This document shows positions 1 to 8,774 of a stretch of DNA of 57,944 nucleotides, piece after piece. Every line of letters starts with the position of its first letter. Within the stretch, counting starts at the first letter, position 1. The position numbers were made by a program, and so were the translations under genes. The stretch is taken from the NCBI GenBank assembly GCA_028291615.1, contig JAQGHM010000063.1, positions 1-57,944 of the forward strand, given 5' to 3'. The notes under the pieces are model-generated. The model was not told the DNA's origin. It worked only from the letters and a program-made list of their open reading frames with translations, and made no database searches. Source of the stretch: Phycisphaerales bacterium (lineage in GTDB: Bacteria > Planctomycetota > Phycisphaerae > Tepidisphaerales > Tepidisphaeraceae).

Positions 1-17
1 GACGTGATGTGACACAC

Positions 18-1133
18 TCAAGGCGTTTTTTGACCGGCCGCATCGTCCTTGCGTATCGTGCCGACCTTGGCGGTGTCCGCCGCTGCTTTGGCCGTGCCGC
101 CCGCCAGTTGCGTCAGGTGCAATTCACCAGCGCCCAAATCCATGCGATAGATGAAGTTCCGCAGGAATGAACCGCCGAGCAATTGCGACCCGCGCGCCGA
201 CTTGGGCAGGACGACGCATTCGACGTTCTCGACGACAAACGCCCCTACGCGCACGCTCTTGAGCTTGATCAGCTTCGCCTCGACCGTCTTGCCGTCGGCG
301 ATCGTCAAGGTAATGCCCTGCGCTTTGGAATCGGGCGTCACGTCGAGCTCTTTGGCCACGTCCCACGACAGCGACACGAACGAAGCGCCGGAGTCGACGA
401 CCATCAATTGCGTGACCTTCCCGTTCAGCGTGACCTGCACCTGCGGAACGCCGCCGCCCAGGGCGAACTTAATCGTGCCAGAGCTGATCTTCTCGCGTTC
501 CTTGCGGATGACGCTCAGCTCTTGCGTAAGCTGCGCAGATGGTCCGAGCTTGACCTTCGGGACCGACGATTCGTTGATCTTCGCCAGCGCCGCCTTGATC
601 GCCGGCTCGGCGGCAATCGCTTCGTACTGGGTCGCGACGGCCTCCATCTTGTCGGCGAGCTCAATGACGATCCCCGCGTAGTTATTGCGCGGATCAGACA
701 GCTTCGACAGTTCCTCCTGACGCGCCTGGCCGTACTTAACCGCTTCCTTGATTTTGGCGACGCGCGTATTAATTTCGCCGACGATCTGGTTGTGGTGCGG
801 AATGTCCTTCGTGCGCGCCATCATGACGTGCAGCTCGTTATATTCGCGGTCCCATTCGTCGATCGAGCTCTTGACCGTCTCGATCTCCTTCTCAAGGCTG
901 GTTTTTTTGCGCAGGTAGTCTTCAACCTGCTTCTTGGTCTGCCGCTGCGCGCGCAGGCCTTCCGGCAGCTTGATGTCGTCCTGGAGGAGATAAAATATCC
1001 CGACCTTAGTCAGCGCCTTGGATTTGAGCACCTCTTCAGAAGCCTTGTCCACCACCGGCGCCGCCGCGGCGCGCGGCTGGGCCCAAGCCAAGACCAAAGC
1101 CAGCACGCACGTCACCCTGATTGTCCGTAACAT
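18..1133 (-). CDS. Secreted retropepsin-like aspartic protease domain protein with coiled coil
   Basis: The protein has 371 residues. A signal peptide covers about residues 1-25, a charged helical region predicted to form a coiled coil runs from about 62 to 150, and a clan AA (retropepsin-like) domain covers about 222-350. The catalytic motif is VVDSGASFVSLS near residues 245-256, where the expected DTG is DSG, a known variant. A GGSFLRNF segment near the C-terminus matches the LLG-FL part of these folds. I chose the ATG at 1133 because GGGAG lies just upstream and the signal peptide begins there; a 17-residue upstream extension is open but unlikely. It is probably an exported, dimerising protease or peptide-binding protein. 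It lies 63 bp downstream of the DUF1080 lipoprotein on the same strand and may be cotranscribed. The substrate is unknown. Confidence 0.75.
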   Translation of the reverse strand: MLRTIRVTCVLALVLAWAQPRAAAAPVVDKASEEVLKSKALTKVGIFYLLQDDIKLPEGLRAQRQTKKQVEDYLRKKTSLEKEIETVKSSIDEWDREYNELHVMMARTKDIPHHNQIVGEINTRVAKIKEAVKYGQARQEELSKLSDPRNNYAGIVIELADKMEAVATQYEAIAAEPAIKAALAKINESSVPKVKLGPSAQLTQELSVIRKEREKISSGTIKFALGGGVPQVQVTLNGKVTQLMVVDSGASFVSLSWDVAKELDVTPDSKAQGITLTIADGKTVEAKLIKLKSVRVGAFVVENVECVVLPKSARGSQLLGGSFLRNFIYRMDLGAGELHLTQLAGGTAKAAADTAKVGTIRKDDAAGQKTP

Positions 1134-1196
1134 CAATTCTCCCAAGTTTCGCGGGATATTAACCGGATTTGGAATCAGGGCCAAACGAAAACCCGC

Positions 1197-1889
1197 TCAG
1201 AGTTTTCGCAAGATGATGTTTTTGTACGCCGCAGAGGTCTGGTAAGTGCTCAACCCCAGCGGCTTTGCGGCGTCGATGTCGGAGCGGGTGGAGATCTCCT
1301 TGCCGGTCGTCTCGATGTCAAGGAAGGGCTCGGTATCGTTGTCCAGCCACGCGGAAATCCGCTCGCCGGTAGCCCGCAGGCGAACGTGGTACCAGGTCTT
1401 CTTCTTGAATTCCCGAGCAGCCGACCATTCGTTATTGGCGGCGTCGTTGCCATTTACGCTCGAAATGCCAACCACACTTCCACCCCATCCGCCCAGGACG
1501 AGCGAGGCGTAATCGTTCTTGTACGGGAACGTGAGCCCTACAAAGAAGTCGCTGCCGTCCAACTTCATCGCGTCGAGCTCGATCTCGTAATTCTCCTTCG
1601 GAAGCGCCGGGCCAGTCCAATTGACGCCCGAGAGCGTGCTGCCCGAATGGACGATGATCTGCCCCTCCTCGACCTCCGCCGGCCCTTCCCCGCCGAACTC
1701 GGTCGTCTTCCAGTTCTTCATGGTCTTGCCGTCAAACAGCGTCATCACCTTCGCGTCCGCACCCGGCGCGGTAGCGGCACCAGCGCTGGCGCGCGTGGCG
1801 GGCGGCGCAGCCGGCGGCGGGTCCTGATGAGGGGCGCAAGCGACCGGAAGGATCGCCAAGAGAAACAGCAAGCGGTGGTTGCAGATCAT
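1197..1889 (-). CDS. DUF1080 (3-keto-disaccharide hydrolase fold) lipoprotein
   Basis: The protein has 230 residues. An N-terminal signal ends in the lipobox LPVAC with Cys18, so it should be lipid-anchored. The mature part starts with the DUF1080 opening LFDGKTMKNWK followed by a concanavalin-like beta-sandwich pattern (FFVGLTFPY, WYHVRLRATGERISAWLDN). Some family members hydrolyse 3-keto-glycosides; many in planctomycetes are uncharacterised and simply carbohydrate-binding. GAGGAG sits six bases before the ATG, which fixes the start. It is divergent from the phosphofructokinase gene and upstream of the retropepsin-like gene on the same strand. The family call is firm; the enzymatic activity is inference. 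Confidence 0.85.
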   Translation of the reverse strand: MICNHRLLFLLAILPVACAPHQDPPPAAPPATRASAGAATAPGADAKVMTLFDGKTMKNWKTTEFGGEGPAEVEEGQIIVHSGSTLSGVNWTGPALPKENYEIELDAMKLDGSDFFVGLTFPYKNDYASLVLGGWGGSVVGISSVNGNDAANNEWSAAREFKKKTWYHVRLRATGERISAWLDNDTEPFLDIETTGKEISTRSDIDAAKPLGLSTYQTSAAYKNIILRKL

Positions 1890-1977
1890 GAATCGCTCCT
1901 CAGTGATGAACCGCGGCGAGTATCGGCCCCAACCCCGCGGGTGTCAAAGCGATCATGAATAGTCCCGGCCGCTTGCG

Positions 1978-2006
1978 GTGACAACGGCAGATCCATCTCC
2001 TATACT
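1978..2006 (+). promoter_or_regulatory. Sigma-70-like promoter for the phosphofructokinase gene
   Basis: GTGACA (five of six matches to the -35 consensus) at 1978-1983 is followed by an exact 17-base spacer and TATACT (five of six to the -10 consensus) at 2001-2006. Transcription would begin near 2013, leaving a leader of about 47 bases before the ATG at 2060. It lies in the divergent gap between the DUF1080 gene and pfp. Confidence 0.6.
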
Positions 2007-2059
2007 GCCTCGACTTTTGGAACGATTTATCACTTTCTTACCACCGCAGCAGATCCACT

Positions 2060-3277
2060 ATGAGCGAGAAACGCAAAGGTAACGCAGTCATCGGCCAATC
2101 CGGCGGCCCGACCATGGTCATCAACCAGTCCCTCGTCGGCGTCATCCAGGAAGTGCAGAAGCACAGTCATATTGACCGCCTCCTCGGCGCCCGCCACGGC
2201 GTGCGCGGCATCATCAACGAAGATTTCCTCGACATCAAAAACATCCCCGCCGAACTCGCCGAGCGCATCGCCCTCACCCCTTCTGCTGCACTGGGCTCCA
2301 CCCGTGACAAGCCCGACCACGCCTACTGCGAAAGGATCTTCAAGAGCTTCGAGAAGAACGACGTCCGCTTCTTCTTCTACATCGGCGGCAACGACTCCTG
2401 CGACACCGCCCGCATCGTCCACGACATGGCCCGCGAAGCGAAGTACGACCTCAACGTCTTCCACATCCCCAAGACGATCGACAACGACCTGCGCGTCCAC
2501 GACCACACCCCCGGCTACGGCTCGGCCGCCCGCTTCGTCGCCATGGCGATGATCGGCGACGACTACGACAACAAGAGCCTCCCCGGCGTCAAGATCGACG
2601 TCATCATGGGCCGCAACGCCGGCTTCCTCACCGCCGCCAGCGTCCTGGCGCGCAAGTACGAAAACGACGGCCCGCACCTCATCTACGTCCCCGAAGCGCC
2701 GCTAAGCCTGGAGAAGTTCCTCGGCGACGTCGACCGCGTCTACAGCAAGATCGGCCGCTGTCTCATCGCCGTCTCCGAAGGCGTCAGCGCCCCCGACGGC
2801 AAGTCCTGGGCCGAAAAGATGTCCGAGCACCTCGAAAAGGACGCCCACGGCAACTTGCAGCTCTCCGGCACCGGCGCGCTAGGCGACTTTTTCGCCGAGC
2901 AGATCAAGTCCAAACTCCCAAATCCCGGCGGAAAAAAGCTCCGCGTCCGCGCCGACACCTTCGGCTACCTGCAGCGATCGTTCCCCATGACCAGCGAAGT
3001 CGACGCTCGCGAAGCCCGGCTCGTCGGCCAGATCGCGGTCAAATACAGCGCCGACCCCGCCGTCACCGAAGGCTCAATCGCCATGCGCCGCGTCCCGGGC
3101 AGCGATTACAAGATCGAAACCTTCCTCACCCCCCTATCAACGGTAGCGCGCGAAACCAAGCACCTCGACCCCAGCTTCATCGTCAACGGCAACGACATCA
3201 GCGACGCATTCAAGGCATACGTCCGCCCCCTGGTCGGCCCCCTGCCGACGGTCGGATCATTCGCCGAAATGAAGTGA
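2060..3277 (+). CDS. pfp: 6-phosphofructokinase, pyrophosphate-dependent type
   Basis: The 405-residue protein interconverts fructose 6-phosphate and fructose 1,6-bisphosphate. The nucleotide loop reads GGNDS at 109-113, where ATP-dependent enzymes have GGDG[ST], and the catalytic loop reads PKTIDND at 137-143 with Lys in place of the Gly of PGTIDND. These Asp and Lys substitutions are the established signature of the PPi-using subgroup, so the enzyme is probably reversible and uses pyrophosphate as donor. The substrate motif MGRNAGFL is at 183-190. It is a single gene with its own good promoter, convergent with hisB across only 11 bases. Measured donor preference could still differ in this subgroup. 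Confidence 0.88.
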   Translation: MSEKRKGNAVIGQSGGPTMVINQSLVGVIQEVQKHSHIDRLLGARHGVRGIINEDFLDIKNIPAELAERIALTPSAALGSTRDKPDHAYCERIFKSFEKNDVRFFFYIGGNDSCDTARIVHDMAREAKYDLNVFHIPKTIDNDLRVHDHTPGYGSAARFVAMAMIGDDYDNKSLPGVKIDVIMGRNAGFLTAASVLARKYENDGPHLIYVPEAPLSLEKFLGDVDRVYSKIGRCLIAVSEGVSAPDGKSWAEKMSEHLEKDAHGNLQLSGTGALGDFFAEQIKSKLPNPGGKKLRVRADTFGYLQRSFPMTSEVDAREARLVGQIAVKYSADPAVTEGSIAMRRVPGSDYKIETFLTPLSTVARETKHLDPSFIVNGNDISDAFKAYVRPLVGPLPTVGSFAEMK

Positions 3278-3288
3278 GCCAGACATCG

Positions 3289-3897
3289 TTAGCCGTTCAA
3301 CGAACCCTTCGTGCTCGGCACATCGTTATTGCGCGGATCAAGGCTGATCGCCTGCCGCAGCGCCCGCGCGGTCGCCTTGAAGATCGCCTCGGCGATGTGG
3401 TGATTGTTCGTCCCGTACGGAACCGTGATGTGCAGGTTCATCTTCGCGCTGTTCGCCAGCGCCTTGAAGAACTCCTCAACCAGCTCAGTCGGAAAATCGC
3501 CGATGCTTCCACTGGTGAAGTTGACCTTGAACACGAACGCCGGCCGACCCGAAAGATCCAGCGCCACCTGCGCCATGCTCTCATCCATCGGCAGGTTCGC
3601 CCAGCCGTAACGGTAGATGCCGCGCTTGTCGCCCAGCGATTTCTCCAGCACCTGCCCCAGCACGATGCCGACGTCTTCGACAGTGTGATGCGCATCCACG
3701 TCAAGATCCCCCTCAGCCTTAACCGTCAAATCGATCAGGCTGTGGCGAGCAAACAGATCCAGCATGTGATTCAGAAACCCAACGCCCGTTTCAGGCGCGG
3801 ACTTGCCGCTGCCGTCAAGATTCACCGAAACCTTGACGCGCGTCTCCTTCGTCTGACGGGAGATCTCAGCGGACCGACTGGAAGATTGCTTGGCCAT
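3289..3897 (-). CDS. hisB: Imidazoleglycerol-phosphate dehydratase
   Basis: This is the 202-residue monofunctional form of HisB, the dehydratase of histidine synthesis that converts imidazole glycerol phosphate to imidazole acetol phosphate. The metal-binding signatures are LNHML (42-46), DAHHTVED (68-75) and NNHHIAEA (164-171), all intact. There is no N-terminal phosphatase domain, as is usual outside enterobacteria. It is the last gene of the minus-strand cluster hisD, membrane protein, hisC, hisB and starts 38 bases after hisC ends. I see no strong ribosome-binding site. Confidence 0.96.
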   Translation of the reverse strand: MAKQSSSRSAEISRQTKETRVKVSVNLDGSGKSAPETGVGFLNHMLDLFARHSLIDLTVKAEGDLDVDAHHTVEDVGIVLGQVLEKSLGDKRGIYRYGWANLPMDESMAQVALDLSGRPAFVFKVNFTSGSIGDFPTELVEEFFKALANSAKMNLHITVPYGTNNHHIAEAIFKATARALRQAISLDPRNNDVPSTKGSLNG

Positions 3898-3935
3898 TGA
3901 ATCTATTCAGAGTTGAAGGTGTAAGGACGAGATCT

Positions 3936-5006
3936 TCAAGCCGCCTTCTCCGTAGCCGAGATCCGCCGAATCCCCCCAAGCAGCGCATTGTTCTCCTGGC
4001 TCTGACCGATCGTGATCCGAATCTTGTCGGTCAGCCCGGGACGATCGAAATATCGCACCAAGATCCCCTGCGCCTTAAGCCCCAAATACGCCTCGCGCCC
4101 GCGCCCATCGGGCGCGCCGGCCAGGATGAAATTCGCGCGGCTCGGCAGCACGTCCCACCCCAGTTGCGTCAATTCCGACGTCACGCGCTCGCGCTCGTTC
4201 TTGATCTGCTCCCATTTTTCGCGGGCATATTCCTGATCCTGGATCGCCGCCGCCGCGGCGCACATCGCGATCGCATCGACATTATAGCTGTCCTTCACCT
4301 TCATCATTTCCGCGATCACCTTCGGCTGCGCGATCCCGTATCCGATCCGAAGTCCCGCCAGCGAATACGCCTTACTGAATGTCCGCGAGATCACCAGGTT
4401 CTCGTGCTGCTTGACCAGCGCCAGGCAACTGTCGTCGGCGAAATCGACATAAGCCTCATCCACCAGCACCAGCCCCTTAAATGCCTTGGCCAGCTCCGCG
4501 ATCTTCAGCGGCGATACGAACGTGCCCGTCGGCGCGTTGGGGTTGGCGATGTAAATCGCCTGCGGCTTGGCAGCCAGAAACCCGTCGATCGGCAGCGAAT
4601 AATCGCGCTCCCACGAAACCTCCGCCACCTTGGCGTCCTGCAACCGCGCCAACACGCTATAGAGCGAATACGTGGGATCAGGATAAGCCAGCAGATCGCC
4701 CGGCGACAAAAACGTTCGCGTCGCGATCGTCAGGATGTCGTCGCTGCCGTTGCCCGCAATGATCATGTCCGGCGTGATGCCCAGCACCTTCGCAGCCGCG
4801 GTGCGAAACACATCCGCGTTGGGGTTGGGATAACGGCGAAGCATTTCCGGCTCCACCTCCTTGATCGCGCGCAGCACCATCGGGCTGGGCGGAAACGGAT
4901 TCTCATTCGTGTTCAACTTGACGACGCGCTCACCGATTCCAGGCTGTTCGCCCGGCGTGTAGCCGTCCATATCGCGCACCGCGGGTCGTACAAAGGAGGG
5001 AGCCAT
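3936..5006 (-). CDS. hisC: Histidinol-phosphate aminotransferase
   Basis: A fold-type I PLP aminotransferase of 356 residues from the ATG at 5006. The substrate motif NTNENPFPPSP lies near 32-42, the PLP-binding Asp and Tyr are in VDEAYVDF (182-189), the Schiff-base lysine is K212 in RTFSKAYSLAGLR, and NPNAPTG (155-161) is the expected cofactor loop. It transaminates imidazole acetol phosphate to histidinol phosphate. The frame is open upstream to a GTG at 5108, but homology begins at MAPSFVRP, so the shorter start is preferred; no clear ribosome-binding site supports either choice. It sits between an unknown membrane protein and hisB. Confidence 0.92.
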   Translation of the reverse strand: MAPSFVRPAVRDMDGYTPGEQPGIGERVVKLNTNENPFPPSPMVLRAIKEVEPEMLRRYPNPNADVFRTAAAKVLGITPDMIIAGNGSDDILTIATRTFLSPGDLLAYPDPTYSLYSVLARLQDAKVAEVSWERDYSLPIDGFLAAKPQAIYIANPNAPTGTFVSPLKIAELAKAFKGLVLVDEAYVDFADDSCLALVKQHENLVISRTFSKAYSLAGLRIGYGIAQPKVIAEMMKVKDSYNVDAIAMCAAAAAIQDQEYAREKWEQIKNERERVTSELTQLGWDVLPSRANFILAGAPDGRGREAYLGLKAQGILVRYFDRPGLTDKIRITIGQSQENNALLGGIRRISATEKAA

Positions 5007-5122
5007 GAGTGAGATTATATCATCGTGAACGAACCGTGCGCACGCGCGCGTGTGAAATCTTGTGAGTGTCATCGGCAATCGGCGCGGCAGAGGTGAAGGG
5101 GAAGACACTTGACCCGCGCACT

Positions 5123-5740
5123 TTATTTGAACACGGAAGGCGGCAGAAGCGCGCCCGCCACGCCCAGCGCGACGTCAATCAAACCGCGCCACCGCCAGAC
5201 GGCCAACCTCGCGCCGGGAGAGCGCGTAAGCGCGCAAACGGCATTCATCAGGTAACCGTTGGCCGCGTAGCCGTAGCTCGTCGCGAGGAGGAAAGTAATC
5301 GAGTGCGCGATCACCGGGTCGTCGCCAATCACCAGCGTGGTCGTGAGCAGCGAGAACCACGCCGCCGCCGCAAAATGCGCGAACCACCACAGCGCGATCG
5401 GTGGTCGGAGCAACAGTGGCGCGACGCGCTGCCGGTTCGCCGTCTCAAACGTGATCGGCGACGGCCCGCGAAACGCCGTCCGCCACAGGCGAATGAGGTA
5501 TGGAATATCAAGGAACAACCATCCCGCGGCAGCGGCTCCCCACGCGGCGCGATCCAAGTCATCGCGGCTCTCCCACGCGTCCTGATTCATGTAAACGATC
5601 AACCCCGCGAACATCAGCGTGAGCAGCGTCCCGAAGAACATTCCCAGCCCCCCCTCGATCTTGTGCCCAGCGCCGATCAGCGGCTCCGTGATCGTCCCGA
5701 TCTTTTCCAACCGAGTGGTAGACATGCGACCAACGCTCAA
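5123..5740 (-). CDS. Membrane protein of unknown function inside the histidine cluster
   Basis: A protein of about 205 residues that I do not recognise. It has hydrophobic segments at roughly 31-50 (FFGTLLTLMFAGLIVYM), 68-86, 113-135 and 143-165, so it is probably an integral inner-membrane protein with four or five passes. The TTG at 5740 follows the hisD stop by six bases and has GGGGGAAG upstream, so it is likely translationally coupled to hisD; an ATG at 5725 is the alternative. Its position between hisD and hisC suggests cotranscription, not necessarily a role in histidine synthesis. No catalytic motif is visible. Confidence 0.7.
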   Translation of the reverse strand: MSVGRMSTTRLEKIGTITEPLIGAGHKIEGGLGMFFGTLLTLMFAGLIVYMNQDAWESRDDLDRAAWGAAAAGWLFLDIPYLIRLWRTAFRGPSPITFETANRQRVAPLLLRPPIALWWFAHFAAAAWFSLLTTTLVIGDDPVIAHSITFLLATSYGYAANGYLMNAVCALTRSPGARLAVWRWRGLIDVALGVAGALLPPSVFK

Positions 5741-5746
5741 GCGGCC

Positions 5747-7069
5747 TTACTTCCCCCCCTGCCGAACCCGGATGCTCGCCGCATGCCCGCCAAGGTGCTC
5801 CGCTTCCGCCAGCGCGATGATCCCCGCCGCGTCGTTCATCAACCCCTCGCGCGTATACCGCGCCACGCCGGTACGCTTGAGAAACTCATATACGCTGATC
5901 CCACTACTGAACCGCGCTGTCGTGTTCGTCGGCAGGCAATGGCTCGGCCCCGCGACATAATCCCCCGCCGCCACCGGCGAGTAAGGCCCCACAAACACCG
6001 CCCCGGCATGCACTAGCTTGTCCAGCACCGCCTTGTCATCCTTCGTCTGGATGTTCACGTGCTCCGCCGCAAACCGATTCGCCAGAGCAATGAGCGCATC
6101 CATGGAAGGATCAACGACGATCGCACTATCGTCCGCCAATGACTTCTCAATCGCCGGCGACCGCTCCAGTTGCGCAGCCTGCTTCACAAGTTCAGCCGAC
6201 ACCGCCGCCGCCAGCCCATCACTGCTGGTCAACAGAAAACAGCTCCCCGGATCGTGCTCCGCCTGCGCAATCAAGTCAGCCGCGATAAATGCAGCATTCC
6301 CGCTCTCATCCGCGAGGATCACAATCTCACTCGGTCCCAAAAATCCGTCGAGCCCCACACACCCCGCCAGCGCCCGCTTCGCCAGTTGTACATACGTATT
6401 CCCCGGCCCCACGATCTTATCCACCGCCGGAATCGTTGCCGTCCCAAACGCCAGCGCCGCAATCGCCGCCGCCCCACCCGCCCGATAAACGTCCGTCAGA
6501 CCCAGCTCATGGCAAGCCGCCAACACCAGGTCGCTGCGCCCATACTTGCTCGGCGGCGTGCACACCACGATCCGCTTCACCCCCGCCACCTGCGCCGGCA
6601 CCGCCAGCATGATCAGGCTCGATGGATACGACGCCTTCCCCCCCGGAAAATAAAGCCCCGCGCTCTCGAGCGGCGTAAACCGCAACCCCAGCTCAACCCC
6701 ATCCCGGCTCACCGGCGCCGGCGGCTGCGGCAAAATCCGAACCTGATACTCCTTCACCTGCCGAATCGACCGCCGCACCGCCGCCATCTGATCCACCGGC
6801 ACTCGCCCCGCAGCCTCGCGCATCTCATCCGCCGTCACCCGAATCTGCTCGGCGGTAAAATCCGGATCATCAAATTTCCGCGACGACTCCACAACCGCCG
6901 CATCCCCACGCTCCGCCACATCCGCCAGGATCGCACTGACAATCGCCACCGCCTTCGCGCGCTCCCCCCGATTCAGCGCAACGTCCCGCGGATCCAACCG
7001 CAACCGCCCCAACAGCGTCTCCACACGCTCCCGCTCCACACCATTCGAAAGCTTCAGAGTCGGAATCAT
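5747..7069 (-). CDS. hisD: Histidinol dehydrogenase
   Basis: The 440-residue zinc enzyme oxidises L-histidinol to histidine in two NAD-dependent steps. Visible signatures are GGKASYPSSLIML (143-155), VGPGNTYVQLAK (220-231), FLGPSEIVILAD (243-254), the zinc ligands of QAEHDPGS (269-276), the catalytic Glu-His pair in AAEHVNIQT (334-342), and GPSHCLPTNTTARFSSG (374-390). The length matches the family. It is the first his gene of the minus-strand cluster. A stable hairpin at 7092-7113 lies about 22 bases upstream of its ATG and could influence translation or end the previous transcript. Confidence 0.96.
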   Translation of the reverse strand: MIPTLKLSNGVERERVETLLGRLRLDPRDVALNRGERAKAVAIVSAILADVAERGDAAVVESSRKFDDPDFTAEQIRVTADEMREAAGRVPVDQMAAVRRSIRQVKEYQVRILPQPPAPVSRDGVELGLRFTPLESAGLYFPGGKASYPSSLIMLAVPAQVAGVKRIVVCTPPSKYGRSDLVLAACHELGLTDVYRAGGAAAIAALAFGTATIPAVDKIVGPGNTYVQLAKRALAGCVGLDGFLGPSEIVILADESGNAAFIAADLIAQAEHDPGSCFLLTSSDGLAAAVSAELVKQAAQLERSPAIEKSLADDSAIVVDPSMDALIALANRFAAEHVNIQTKDDKAVLDKLVHAGAVFVGPYSPVAAGDYVAGPSHCLPTNTTARFSSGISVYEFLKRTGVARYTREGLMNDAAGIIALAEAEHLGGHAASIRVRQGGK

Positions 7070-7091
7070 AATCCACCACGTACCATCGGTG

Positions 7092-7113
7092 GGGCAGACA
7101 TTCTTGTCTGCCC
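7092..7113. repeat. Perfect hairpin upstream of hisD
   Basis: Nine-base arms GGGCAGACA and TGTCTGCCC around a TTCT loop form a perfect stem. It lies between the Dabb gene and hisD on the minus strand. Similar short palindromes with TTCTTG loops are dispersed in some planctomycete genomes (recollection, not checked). It could be a terminator without a U-tract, a dispersed palindrome, or a leader hairpin near the hisD ribosome-binding site. Confidence 0.6.
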
Positions 7114-7133
7114 TTCAGTCTTTGTGTCTTTCT

Positions 7134-7168
7134 CTGCCTACTGCCTACTGCCCACCGCCTACTGTCTC
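7134..7168. repeat. Heptanucleotide tandem repeat, about five units
   Basis: CTGCCTA occurs twice exactly and is followed by the variants CTGCCCA, CCGCCTA and CTGTCTC, giving a 7-bp period. It is non-coding and lies immediately after the Dabb stop codon, between it and the hairpin upstream of hisD. Confidence 0.65.
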
Positions 7169-7169
7169 C

Positions 7170-7472
7170 TCACCCAACATAATCATAAATCTGCACCCGC
7201 TCCCAATGAGCCCTATTACGCTCAATGAAAACCTTATGCAGCGAATGCTCCTGATAGATATCGTGCCCCTTTGAATCCTCCAGCACCACCGTCAAACCCA
7301 CCCCGTAAGAATTATCCACCACCTCGCGCGGCGTCATCGCCGGAACGCCAACCATCAACTGCTTCACCGACGGCACCTTCCCCAGGTACTCCCGACAATC
7401 ACGAACCAACTGCGCCTTAGCCTCCTCAGACGTACCCGCCTTCAGCCAAAAATAAACCGTGTGAACAAACAT
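7170..7472 (-). CDS. Dabb-family (stress-responsive alpha/beta barrel) protein
   Basis: The 100-residue protein opens with VHTVYFWLKAGTSEE, the first strand and helix of the dimeric alpha/beta barrel Dabb domain, and continues with VGVPAMTPREVVDNSYGVGLTVVLED and a C-terminal YQEHSLHKVFIE helix with the conserved His. The length is that of a single Dabb domain. AAAGGAG precedes the ATG. Family members are small dimers, a few with lyase or cyclase activity and most of unknown role. It is upstream of hisD on the same strand, separated by the tandem repeat and hairpin. Confidence 0.85.
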   Translation of the reverse strand: MFVHTVYFWLKAGTSEEAKAQLVRDCREYLGKVPSVKQLMVGVPAMTPREVVDNSYGVGLTVVLEDSKGHDIYQEHSLHKVFIERNRAHWERVQIYDYVG

Positions 7473-7567
7473 GCGAATTCTCCTTTGAGCCGAACATGCT
7501 AGCGATGCCGCCGCGAAAGTGTAGGGGTTGGCGTCGCGGCTCCCTTAACGGTAGAAACGCCGCCCGA

Positions 7568-8659
7568 ATGATCCGACTGCTCCACGTCCACGCCGCCAAC
7601 CCCGACTTCCAGACCGCGCGCGCCATCGAGCAGTTGACCCGAACCCTGGGCGACGGCTTCACTGTCCATTCCCGAACTATCGGCCCAGGCGGTGACTGGC
7701 GAAACTTCCCCTCCGCCATCCTAGGCCTGCGCCGCGAAGCCCGCGACCACGATGTCATCCACGCCTGGGGATTCGCCGCCCTCTCCGCCCTCGCCCTCTC
7801 CCCCGCCCGCCACATCGTCTTCACCCCCACTCATTTCCCCGCGCGCCGCCAAATCCGCTGGCTGCACGCCGTGATGAGCTATCGCGACGTCCACGTCGTC
7901 TGCCCCACCTCAACCCTGCGCCGCGCGCTGGTTGAGCGCGGCATCCCACTCGATCACTGCCACCTCCTCCGCCCCGGCGTCGACTTCGCGCGCGTGAAAC
8001 GCCGCCGCGACCCCGAGCTTCGCGCCGCCCTCGGCTTCGCCGAAGATCATCGCGTGCTCGTCGCCGTCGGCGAATCCACACGCGACGCCGACCACCGCCA
8101 ACTCGCCTGGACCGGCACCATCCTCAACGTCCTCGACCACAAAACCCGCATCCTCCTCTGGGGCCGAGGCGACATGGCCGCATCTTCCGCGCGCTTCGCC
8201 GCCAAGCTCGCCCAACCCGAGCTCATCACCTCGGCCGAGCAAAAGCTCGGCCGCCGACTCGATTTCGAAGACCTCCTCCCCGCCGCCGACATGGCCGTTG
8301 TCAGCGCCACCGGCCCCGTCGCCACCCTCCCCATCGCCACCGTCATGGCCGCCGGCCTCCCCCTCGTCGCCACCGTCACCCCCACAGTCGCCGAACTCCT
8401 CGAAGACCGCCACACCGCCCTCATGACCCAGCCCGCCATCCCGCGCCTCCTCGCCCTACGCATCCAGCAGCTCCAAGCCGACCCCACCCTCCAATGGAAG
8501 CTCGCCGACATGGCCAAGATCGAAGCCTACGAATACTTCTCCCTCACCCGCTTCCTCAACCAGTCCCGCACCCTTTACCAACAGGTCGCTGCAACCCAAC
8601 CAGTGAATCTCCCCGAACAACCTCCCGGCGCAGGCCTGCGCTTTCATGGACGCGCTTAA
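7568..8659 (+). CDS. GT4-family glycosyltransferase
   Basis: About 363 residues from the ATG at 7568, a position that matches the first strand of a GT-B fold (MIRLLHVHAANPDFQTARAI). The donor-site half includes LLRPGVDFARV, ILLWGRGD and the region ADMAVVSATGPVATLPIATVMAAGLPLVAT, which stands where GT4 enzymes have the E-x7-E motif, but with weak acidic residues. Activity is therefore likely but not certain. The acceptor is unknown. It is divergent from the Dabb gene. The last 18 codons have a diverged second copy at 10301-10357, described separately. Confidence 0.75.
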   Translation: MIRLLHVHAANPDFQTARAIEQLTRTLGDGFTVHSRTIGPGGDWRNFPSAILGLRREARDHDVIHAWGFAALSALALSPARHIVFTPTHFPARRQIRWLHAVMSYRDVHVVCPTSTLRRALVERGIPLDHCHLLRPGVDFARVKRRRDPELRAALGFAEDHRVLVAVGESTRDADHRQLAWTGTILNVLDHKTRILLWGRGDMAASSARFAAKLAQPELITSAEQKLGRRLDFEDLLPAADMAVVSATGPVATLPIATVMAAGLPLVATVTPTVAELLEDRHTALMTQPAIPRLLALRIQQLQADPTLQWKLADMAKIEAYEYFSLTRFLNQSRTLYQQVAATQPVNLPEQPPGAGLRFHGRA

Positions 8660-8774
8660 TCTATGATCCCTTCAAAAGCCCGCCGAACTTGCTCGGTGGG
8701 TTCGCTCCCGCCCCGTCGGCCTGCGGGCTTGGATAGTTCGTCGAGGCAGCGCGCCGCGGTATACTTGGCGCGGC

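Noticed and set aside
183..1130. Large plus-strand open frame opposite the retropepsin-like gene
   Set aside because: Arg-rich, with no domain; a by-product of high GC opposite a real coding frame.
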